From contig CAJWGH010000086.1 in assembly GCA_913031095.1 (NCBI GenBank), positions 1 through 5,384 on the forward strand: 5,384 bases of DNA, given 5' to 3'. Below the pieces are notes generated by a model. It was not told the DNA's origin, did no database searches, and saw only the letters and a program-made list of their open reading frames with translations. A program made the translations under genes and the position numbers. This DNA is from an uncultured Chloroflexota bacterium. GTDB lineage: Bacteria; Chloroflexota; Dehalococcoidia; UBA3495. Positions 1-5,384 of the stretch are shown piece after piece (within the stretch, counting starts at the first letter, position 1; each line of letters opens with the position of its first letter).

Positions 1-7
1 TTCGCTG

Positions 8-613
8 CTAGGCTCCATCGGCGAATATGAGGTTTCCGATGGAGGCGCTCTGGCGAATCTTCTTCAGGTCAGCATATTCCGGCGAGTCATACCAGGCCTT
101 GGCCCGCTCCATACTCTCAAACTCGAGCACCACCAGGCGCTTGGGTTCCCACACCCCTTCCAGGACCTCGCCTGACACTCCTCGTACCAGGTATTTCCCA
201 CCGTAGGCCGCCACAGTCTGCGGAACACCAGACGCATAGGTACTGTATTTCTCGGGATCGGTAACTTCAATGTCGCCAACCAGATACGCGGTCTTACCGG
301 TATCGCTGCCCTGAGCATGAGGCTCGATCCCTTCTGCAACTAACAGTGACCCCGTGGAAGCGCTTTGACGGAGCTTGGTAAGGTCTTTGTATTCGTCAGA
401 GTAATACCAGGCTTTGATGGTCTCAATATCTTTGTACTCAGCCAAAACAAACCGTTGCGGGCACCAATCTCCTTCCACCGGTTGGCACTTGTCGGGTCCT
501 CGCACCAGATATTTGCCGCCGAACGCCCCACTGCTGTTAGGTACAGCCGCGGCGTATTTAGCAAAAGTATCTGGATCTGTTACATTGATGTCGCCGATTA
601 CGTACGCTGACAT
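8..613 (-). CDS. Tandem DUF1330 protein (two ferredoxin-like domains)
   Basis: This is a 201-residue protein, ATG to TAG. It consists of two copies of a DUF1330 domain, residues about 3-95 and 109-200, joined by a polar linker (EPHAQGSDTG). Each copy reads AY..GDI.VTDP near its start, then GGKYLVRG, a W.P.R core segment, KAWY.S.EY and RQSAS.G at its end. By my count 49 of 92 aligned positions are identical, with one single-residue gap. Single DUF1330 proteins are about 95 residues and belong to the dimeric alpha/beta-barrel (ferredoxin-like) group, so the duplication likely makes one chain that mimics the dimer. No signal peptide or membrane segment is visible, so a cytoplasmic location is expected. 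The biochemical role of the family is not established. Position after the hyuAB gene suggests an accessory part in the same catabolic unit. Copy 1 has two cysteines (C43, C51) that copy 2 lacks. Confidence 0.92.
   Translation of the reverse strand: MSAYVIGDINVTDPDTFAKYAAAVPNSSGAFGGKYLVRGPDKCQPVEGDWCPQRFVLAEYKDIETIKAWYYSDEYKDLTKLRQSASTGSLLVAEGIEPHAQGSDTGKTAYLVGDIEVTDPEKYSTYASGVPQTVAAYGGKYLVRGVSGEVLEGVWEPKRLVVLEFESMERAKAWYDSPEYADLKKIRQSASIGNLIFADGA
14..289 (-). repeat. DUF1330 repeat unit 2
   Basis: This encodes residues 109-200. It matches unit 1 along its whole length with one residue deleted just after GGKYLVRG. Aromatic and hydrophobic core positions are conserved, which suggests both halves still fold. 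Confidence 0.85.
329..607 (-). repeat. DUF1330 repeat unit 1
   Basis: This encodes residues 3-95 of the tandem protein. It shares GGKYLVRG and RQSAS with unit 2, and carries C43 and C51, which unit 2 lacks. The duplication is clear at protein level and diverged at DNA level, so it is not recent. Confidence 0.85.
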
Positions 614-619
614 ATCTCA

Positions 620-627
620 CTCCCTTT
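620..627 (-). promoter_or_regulatory. Ribosome binding site of the DUF1330 gene
   Basis: The minus strand reads AAAGGGAG, 6 bases upstream of the ATG at 613. It overlaps the last codons of the open continuation of the hyuAB frame, whose TGA lies between the site and the ATG. That arrangement would allow translational coupling if ribosomes ever reached it. Confidence 0.75.
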
Positions 628-689
628 GGTCGCTACTTGTTAAAAAAATATACAGGTCTTTGAGTTCTTCAACTATGGTTTCGGCTTCG

Positions 690-714
690 GCGGAGTGGAT
701 TCCGTCCACTCCGC
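690..714 (-). repeat. Perfect 10-bp inverted repeat (hairpin) between hyuAB and DUF1330 genes
   Basis: Arms GCGGAGTGGA and TCCACTCCGC are exact reverse complements around a 5-base loop. In the transcript the hairpin would form 28 bases after the hyuAB stop. It is not followed by a U-run on either strand; the nearest T-rich tract on the minus strand is about 40 bases further on. A canonical intrinsic terminator is therefore not supported. It could stabilise the 3' end of the upstream message, attenuate read-through into the next gene, or have no role. A tandem TTCGGC pair (plus strand, 680-691) abuts it. Confidence 0.6.
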
Positions 715-742
715 GCGGCGCCAGGCGCGCTTCCAGCAGCAG

Positions 743-3700
743 CTAACCAACGTACCCGTTCTTCCTGTCCCATTCGTCCGCAGCTTGGCTGCGATCCGAC
801 GGATTGCCGTAACCGCCTCCACCTGAGGACAGGCAGTAGACGTGGTCACCGGGGTTGACCCGGACTTCGGTCTCTTTTGAACCTAGCGAACGCTCAGATC
901 CGTTAGACAGGATTTTGTAGTCGTGAGGAAGGCCGTCTTGTCCTTCGAATAATCCAAACGGTGGCACCACTATGCCGTCACCGGCCGTGTTCAGCCGTGC
1001 TGGGCCTTCTCCTTCGTAGACCAGGTCACAGATGCCCCCAAGTCCGCCGCGCCACTGCCCTTGGCCACCGGAGTTGGGGCGCAGTTCGTGTCTGCGAATG
1101 AAGAATGGGAACCTTTCTTCAGTGACTTCTATGCTGGGACTTCGTATGCCCCCAGCCACGTTAATCTCACCTACGTTGGGCCAGCCATCATAGCCATAGG
1201 TTGCCCCCCCACCACCACGGGCCAGGAAAAAGTGCCAGATGAACTGCCGTCCGGTGCGCGGGTCCTGACCGGTGATGGCATAACGTAATCTTCGAGAGAA
1301 CCCGGCGTTGACCTCTTTAGGAACTGCCTGGGCAAGGGCCTTAAATACCGCCTCGACGATCTCTTCGGCGCAATGGTTGGTGCTCATGCAGACCGGTGCC
1401 GGCGGGTTAGCGTTCACGATCAGACCTTTGGGGGCAATGATGTCCACCGGTCGCATGGAACCCTCGTTTTTGGCCACATTAGCTGGGGCCACGTACATGA
1501 TTGCCGCGTGGGCCAAAGATCGGGTATTAGCGTAAGCGCTGTTGATGAAGCCGGTGACTTGGGGACTGGACTCTCCCAGGTCTATGGCCATCTGATCTCC
1601 ACTTATGGTCACCTTGGCCCGGATGGGAATCAGCTTGCTGTCGAAGCCATCGTCATCCACCAAAGCCTCACCATGGTAGACACCATCTGGCCATTCAGAG
1701 ATGAACTGCCGCACATGCCGCTCAGTGGCTGACAAGATCTCTTCTACCGCAGCTAACAGTCTGTCCGGGCCGTAGGTCTCCAACAGGCTGGCGATCCGCT
1801 GGGCCGCTATCATGACCGAGCCAATCTGAGCATTCAGGTCTCCCAGGAAATTTTCCGGCTGCCGGACGTTGGCCGAAAGCATCTGAAGCACGTCTTCCCT
1901 GGGCACCCCCTTGTCATAGAGCTTCAGCGGTGGGATGCGAATCCCCTCTTGAAATATCTCAGTGGCCCGAGGGTTATAGCCGCCGTGTGTTCCTCCGCCT
2001 ACGTCGCTATGGTGGGCGCGGTTAACGGCGTAGAACAGTAACCTCCCCTGGTGGAACACCGGCCTGATTATAGTGATATCCGGCAGGTGACTACCGCCGA
2101 AATAAGGGTCGTTCAATATGAACAGGTCGCCCTCGGAGATGGTATCGCCAAAATAGTCCCGCACCGCAGCCCCGGCCACGGGAAGGGCGCTGACATGGAC
2201 GGGGATGCCCTCTCCTTGGGCCACCAATTGGCAATCGCCATCCAGAAGAGCTGTGGAGAAGTCGCGGCTGGAGTTCAGTATCTGGGACATAGCCGTCCGG
2301 AGCATGACCTCGGTCATCTCGCGGGCGATGGACTCCAACCGATGCTCCACAACAGCCAGAGTCACCGGGTCGGGTCTGTCGGTAACTACCACAGGTGAAT
2401 CTTCGGTATCCAGAGAGACCTGCAGTTCGATGCCGCCGTATGAGTCGATGGTTGCCTTGTCCCCAGCCTCGACCAACACGGTGGTGAAGTCAGATTCCAA
2501 GACCGCCGGACCATCCACCGAACTTCCCGGAGGCAATTCAGTAATCTCGTAGACAGGCGCATCGGTCCAACCACTCAGATAAACCTTCCGCCTTCCCTTC
2601 GCCTTCACGGTATCTCTACTTACCCTATCCACAGGCGGCGGGTCCAGTTTGGGCAGCCTGCCTACCACGCTAACGCGCAGGGTCACTAGCCGTATCTCCT
2701 GTTCCGACTGACTGTAGGAGTACAGTTCTTGGTAGCGGGTATGGAAATTACCAGCCCATTGATACAGCAGCGGTTCTAGGTCTTGGGTCAGATCCGGCAC
2801 CGGGACATTGACCTCGTATATCTGGTCGAGGTACCGCATGTCGGCAGAGACCGTGATTTCTATGCTGGATTGCAGCACACCCTGGTCCTGAAGTTTTTGA
2901 CGACCATCCGACTCCATTCCTTCCACGAGGGCTTTGACCGCATCTAGGTCCATGCCCAATAACGGGGTCGGATGAGAGCGGGAATAGTCGTATTTGAGGT
3001 CAGTAGACAGCATGCCGTGGGCCGAAAGCACTGCAGCCGCGGCGGGGATGATTACTTTCTCCACATGCAATTGTCTGGCTACCTTGCTTGCCTGGAGTCC
3101 GGCAGCGCCGCCGAAAGCCATCATATTGAACCGGCGCGGGTCCACGCCGCGCTGAACTGACATGAGCCGGATCCCCTCCGCTATTGACGTTGAGACCACC
3201 TCTGTAATACCTTCTGCAGCTTCGATCATGGACAGGCCGGTGGGATGTGCCACATGTTCTGAGATAGCCTTTTCAGCAAGGTCTTTCTGTAAAGTTGTAC
3301 TACCACCCAGGAAGTTCGCAGCGTCCAGGTAGCCCAGCGCCAGGTTGGCATCAGTCACGGTGGGCCGGTCCCCGCCCTTGTCATAGGCAGCCGGACCGGG
3401 CACCGCTCCAGCGCTCTCTGGTCCCACCTGCATGATGCCACCTGGGCCCACAGAGGCGATGCTGCCGCCACCTGCACCCATGGTGTGGATATCTATCATT
3501 GGCACAGAGATCTTCCACCCAGCCTCAAATTTCTCGGTACTCAAATGAGGCTCTCCGTTCTCGATCAGGGAGATGTCAGTGCTGGTGCCACCCATATCGA
3601 ACGCGATTATATTTGACGACCCAGTCAGCCCTCCGTAGGCTGCCGCGCCGCTCACTCCTCCGGCAGGACCAGACAATATGGAGCGGACAGCCAAACGCCG

Positions 3701-4462
3701 TGAGTCCTCTATAGGCGCAACGCCCCCGTTGGACTGCATGATGAGGAAGTCACCCGATCGCTGGAATTTAGCCAACCGTTCTTGCAAGTTCTCCAGATAA
3801 CGGCCTAGCACAGGACCCACATAAGAGTTAATGACCGTGGTGCTAAGTCGGTCAAACTCTTTTATCTGAGGAATGACCTGGGAAGAAAGCGATGTGTACA
3901 TACCAGGGAATTTGGCCTGAATGATTTCGCCCACACGGTCTTCGTGGGCAGGATTCAGGTAAGAGAACAAGAAACACACAGCCAGGGCTTCGACACCATC
4001 GTCTTTCAGGCCGTCCAATGCCTTATTCAGCGCATCTTCGTCCAAGGCTATCTTGGCGCTGCCGTCCGACCGCACGCGCTCCGGAACTTCAGCACGCATA
4101 TACCTAGGAACCAATGGCTCAACGGGGGTCATGCGCAAGTTGTAGCGGTCTTCTTTCAAGCCTTCCCGCATCTCCAACAGGTCCCTGAACCCGTCGGTGG
4201 TGATGAGACCGACCTTCGCGCCTTTACGCTCCACCAGGGTATTCGTGGCCACGGTGCTCCCGTGGATTATCATGTCTGCGGCAGCCAACAAATCCTCAAG
4301 AGAGAGGTCATAGGCCGATGCGGCGTGCGTCAAACCAGTCATTAGACCCTCTGAAGGGTCATGGGGCGTGGATGCCGTCTTGAAATACCGAGGCGGCTGG
4401 CCTTCTTGGGCAATTACAAAGTCGGTGAACGTTCCACCAACATCGATACCAATCACGTACAC
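743..4462 (-). CDS. Fused hydantoinase A/B (HyuA-HyuB) protein, hydantoinase/5-oxoprolinase family
   Basis: This is a 1239-residue protein starting at GTG and ending at TAG. Residues 1-180 are the Hydant_A N-terminal domain, with the phosphate-binding motif DVGGTFTD (7-14), ATNTLVERKG and REDRYNLR-like text (KEDRYNLRM). Residues about 200-490 are the ASKHA-fold Hydantoinase_A core: QSNGGV (243-248), LSGPAGGVSGAA (263-274), a second phosphate motif FDMGGTSTDIS (288-298), MGAGGGSIA (328-336) and FGGAAGLQA (450-458). Residues about 500-685 are the HyuA C-terminal domain. After a short linker, about 697-1225 is Hydantoinase_B: NDPYFGGSHLPDI (784-796), RAHHSDVGG (815-823), ARGGGGATYGYDGW (1081-1094), RPNSGGQGQWRGGLGG (1128-1143) and GGGGYGNP (1214-1221). 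The family couples ATP hydrolysis to opening of cyclic amides (hydantoins, 5-oxoproline, lactams) or to ketone carboxylation. The HH.D motif is a plausible metal site by analogy with characterised relatives. The N-terminal motifs look more like prokaryotic HyuA than eukaryotic 5-oxoprolinase, which begins with an RGGTFTD type. Substrate is undetermined; the protein is probably cytoplasmic. The last residues, KNGYVG, are shorter than many HyuB tails, and the frame stays open after the stop. Confidence 0.95.
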   Translation of the reverse strand: MYVIGIDVGGTFTDFVIAQEGQPPRYFKTASTPHDPSEGLMTGLTHAASAYDLSLEDLLAAADMIIHGSTVATNTLVERKGAKVGLITTDGFRDLLEMREGLKEDRYNLRMTPVEPLVPRYMRAEVPERVRSDGSAKIALDEDALNKALDGLKDDGVEALAVCFLFSYLNPAHEDRVGEIIQAKFPGMYTSLSSQVIPQIKEFDRLSTTVINSYVGPVLGRYLENLQERLAKFQRSGDFLIMQSNGGVAPIEDSRRLAVRSILSGPAGGVSGAAAYGGLTGSSNIIAFDMGGTSTDISLIENGEPHLSTEKFEAGWKISVPMIDIHTMGAGGGSIASVGPGGIMQVGPESAGAVPGPAAYDKGGDRPTVTDANLALGYLDAANFLGGSTTLQKDLAEKAISEHVAHPTGLSMIEAAEGITEVVSTSIAEGIRLMSVQRGVDPRRFNMMAFGGAAGLQASKVARQLHVEKVIIPAAAAVLSAHGMLSTDLKYDYSRSHPTPLLGMDLDAVKALVEGMESDGRQKLQDQGVLQSSIEITVSADMRYLDQIYEVNVPVPDLTQDLEPLLYQWAGNFHTRYQELYSYSQSEQEIRLVTLRVSVVGRLPKLDPPPVDRVSRDTVKAKGRRKVYLSGWTDAPVYEITELPPGSSVDGPAVLESDFTTVLVEAGDKATIDSYGGIELQVSLDTEDSPVVVTDRPDPVTLAVVEHRLESIAREMTEVMLRTAMSQILNSSRDFSTALLDGDCQLVAQGEGIPVHVSALPVAGAAVRDYFGDTISEGDLFILNDPYFGGSHLPDITIIRPVFHQGRLLFYAVNRAHHSDVGGGTHGGYNPRATEIFQEGIRIPPLKLYDKGVPREDVLQMLSANVRQPENFLGDLNAQIGSVMIAAQRIASLLETYGPDRLLAAVEEILSATERHVRQFISEWPDGVYHGEALVDDDGFDSKLIPIRAKVTISGDQMAIDLGESSPQVTGFINSAYANTRSLAHAAIMYVAPANVAKNEGSMRPVDIIAPKGLIVNANPPAPVCMSTNHCAEEIVEAVFKALAQAVPKEVNAGFSRRLRYAITGQDPRTGRQFIWHFFLARGGGGATYGYDGWPNVGEINVAGGIRSPSIEVTEERFPFFIRRHELRPNSGGQGQWRGGLGGICDLVYEGEGPARLNTAGDGIVVPPFGLFEGQDGLPHDYKILSNGSERSLGSKETEVRVNPGDHVYCLSSGGGGYGNPSDRSQAADEWDRKNGYVG

Positions 4463-4471
4463 GGTCAGCTA

Positions 4472-4477
4472 CTCTCC
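4472..4477 (-). promoter_or_regulatory. Ribosome binding site fixing the GTG start of hyuAB
   Basis: On the minus strand GGAGAG lies 9 bases upstream of the GTG at 4462. An in-frame TAG at 4471-4469 rules out any earlier start in this frame apart from a CTG, so the GTG is well supported. The site sits inside the 30-base gap after the upstream flavoprotein gene. Confidence 0.75.
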
Positions 4478-4492
4478 GAGAATTTCTTTCTG

Positions 4493-5384
4493 CTAGATAT
4501 ACCGGGGCTCCACGTCGTGTGACAAGCCAAATGCGTGCTTGCCGATCAGTTCCAGCGCATCGAACCCACCCACGGGGTGCATCGTGCCGGCCCGGACGTC
4601 CCGGTAGTACCGCTCTAGGGGCCGTCCTTTAGCCAGACCTGCGCCTCCGACCATATCCATCGCTTTGTTGACCACGTCTTGGGCGGTCTTCATGCAGAAA
4701 TACTGCATCCCCACGGCGTCCATCAAAGTGCCGTGATCCCTACCGTTCTCTCCGTCTAAACGCACGGCTATATCCTTCTGAAATGTCCAAGCGGCGTTTA
4801 GGGCAATATCCATCTCGGCAGCCAAGAACTGATGGCCAGGGCTAAAACTCTCGGGATGCTTGAATGGGATGCGGGTGCGGCCCTTGGTCTGATCGATAGC
4901 AAAATCCCTGGCGGCCTTGGCGATACCTAGATAGACGCTCCCGAAGCTCCCCCCATGCCATGCCCATAGGCCTTTGGCGAATTCGTCCCAGACCCAGGGT
5001 TTATGACGAATAACGCCCTCTTCTGAAACAAAAACGTCTTTCAGTTCCCAACTGTGACTCTGACTCGCCCGCATGCCCATCGTGTTCCAGTCATTCAAGC
5101 AGGTCAGTCCTTCGGTGTCGGGCGGCAACAGGAATATCAAGGCTACCTCACCTTCATCGGGGTCGTCATAGATGGCGGTGCTGCCAAAAAGATCGCCCCC
5201 CGGGCTGTTGGTTCCGAAACCCTTACGTCCGTTGACCAGGAAGCCGCCATCGGTCTTGGTTGCCTTCACAGTGGTATAGCCTAGGCCGGTGATGCCTTTC
5301 AACGAGTCCACCTGTGGGTCGGTTACAGCAGCGAAGACCATCAGTTTCTCCGCGGCGATCTTCTCTAAAAGAGGCCGAGGGTGC
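4493..5384 (-). CDS. Acyl-CoA dehydrogenase superfamily flavoprotein, 5' end beyond window
   Basis: The frame is open to the window edge, giving 296 visible codons before TAG at 4495-4493. Family members run about 380-400 residues, so roughly the N-terminal 90-100 (the all-helical N domain) are missing. The ATG at 5341 is internal, because coding-like sequence (PRPLLEKIAAEKL) continues upstream. The visible part starts at the middle beta domain: TDPQVDS, GGFLVNGRKGFGTNSPGGD, and WNTMGMRASQSHSWELKDVFV, the usual W..MGMR..S motif. The C-terminal helical domain follows, with GIAKAARDFA, MDMVGGAGLAKGRPLERYYR and DVRAGTMHPVGGFDALELIG, ending in EPRYI. These ends resemble the Acyl-CoA_dh_2 branch, which contains both dehydrogenases and flavin-dependent monooxygenases such as the DszC type. 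The classical catalytic Glu is not at its usual C-terminal position, so an oxygenase or atypical dehydrogenase role is possible. FAD or reduced flavin binding and a soluble cytoplasmic location are inferred from the family. The gene lies 30 bases upstream of the hyuAB fusion on the same strand, probably in one operon. Superfamily is secure; reaction and substrate are not. Confidence 0.93.
   Translation of the reverse strand, partial: HPRPLLEKIAAEKLMVFAAVTDPQVDSLKGITGLGYTTVKATKTDGGFLVNGRKGFGTNSPGGDLFGSTAIYDDPDEGEVALIFLLPPDTEGLTCLNDWNTMGMRASQSHSWELKDVFVSEEGVIRHKPWVWDEFAKGLWAWHGGSFGSVYLGIAKAARDFAIDQTKGRTRIPFKHPESFSPGHQFLAAEMDIALNAAWTFQKDIAVRLDGENGRDHGTLMDAVGMQYFCMKTAQDVVNKAMDMVGGAGLAKGRPLERYYRDVRAGTMHPVGGFDALELIGKHAFGLSHDVEPRYI

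Larger units (their letters stand above)
617..742 (-). other. Open 41-codon continuation of the hyuAB frame after its TAG stop
   Basis: Reading on past TAG at 745-743 in the same frame gives 41 sense codons beginning LLLEARLAPRGVDG and passing through AEAETIVEELKDLY, then TGA at 619-617. The first 30 codons are G-rich at position 1 and mostly G or C at position 3, as in the genes either side. Many HyuB proteins continue past the GYV motif with an EAAR..YGV-like tail and a charged helix, which EARLAPRGVDG loosely resembles. No separate start codon with a good ribosome binding site is seen, so I do not call it an independent gene. It may be a tail lost by a nonsense change, a readthrough extension, or chance: 41 open codons alone is not rare. 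Confidence 0.45.

Noticed and set aside
64..564. Two adjacent minus-strand frames (339-64 and 564-340) overlapping the DUF1330 gene in another frame.
   Set aside because: The main frame encodes two recognisable DUF1330 copies. The alternative translations are rich in Arg, Trp and Pro without motifs, as expected of out-of-frame reading.
641..652. T-rich tract on the minus strand (TATATTTTTTTA) as part of an intrinsic terminator or a promoter -10 box for the DUF1330 gene.
   Set aside because: It is about 40 bases from the 690-714 hairpin, too far for a terminator, and I find no matching -35 element at proper spacing. A promoter cannot be supported from sequence alone.
3944..4345. Plus-strand open frame of 133 codons, with similar ones at 2051-2398, 2205-2552, 1373-1732 and 414-746.
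   Set aside because: All lie antisense to strongly supported coding sequence, resemble no family I recognise, and have no convincing ribosome binding sites. They are shadows of the minus-strand genes.
4469..4495. The flavoprotein, hyuAB and DUF1330 genes share one reading frame and all end in TAG, with two TAG codons between the first two genes; this could suggest TAG is read as an amino acid.
   Set aside because: No TAG interrupts any of the roughly 1,730 codons of the three genes. The flavoprotein ends in EPRYI, a normal family terminus, and hyuAB begins with a normal HyuA N-terminus after a good ribosome binding site. Sharing a frame by chance is about one in nine.
5339..5341. ATG as the true start of the flavoprotein gene.
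   Set aside because: The frame is open upstream to the window edge with family-like sequence, and a start here would remove the whole N-terminal helical domain.

Overview
The window holds three protein genes, all on the minus strand, and little else. They look like one stretch of a catabolic operon from a bacterium of moderate GC content (mid-50s percent by eye). GTG and ATG starts and purine-rich ribosome binding sites are present. Nothing identifies the lineage firmly. Hydantoinase/oxoprolinase-type ATPases beside non-canonical acyl-CoA dehydrogenase homologues fit environmental, organic-matter-degrading bacteria such as uncultured Chloroflexota or Proteobacteria, but that is a guess. No phage, IS, CRISPR, tRNA or rRNA signal is visible.

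Layout in transcription order (right to left). (1) 5384-4493: an acyl-CoA dehydrogenase superfamily flavoprotein whose N-terminus lies outside the window. Its C-terminus resembles the monooxygenase-like branch of the family and lacks the usual catalytic glutamate. (2) After 30 bases, 4462-743: a 1239-residue fused HyuA-HyuB protein, an ATP-dependent hydantoinase/5-oxoprolinase/carboxylase family enzyme with both halves in one polypeptide. (3) After 129 bases, 613-8: a 201-residue protein made of two tandem DUF1330 domains.

The 129-base gap between genes 2 and 3 is the least ordinary part. It stays open in the hyuAB frame for 41 codons after the TAG stop, has codon-like composition, and closes with TGA three bases before the DUF1330 ATG. 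It also carries a perfect 10-bp inverted repeat. This could be the remnant of a longer C-terminus cut by a nonsense change, a readthrough extension, or chance.

A plausible joint role is oxidation or oxygenation of a small organic acid or ring compound by the flavoprotein, and ATP-driven hydrolysis or carboxylation of a lactam, imide or ketone by the HyuAB protein. The DUF1330 protein would be an accessory small-fold protein of unknown role. The substrate cannot be read from the sequence. I do not see a clearly new defence or mobile system here.
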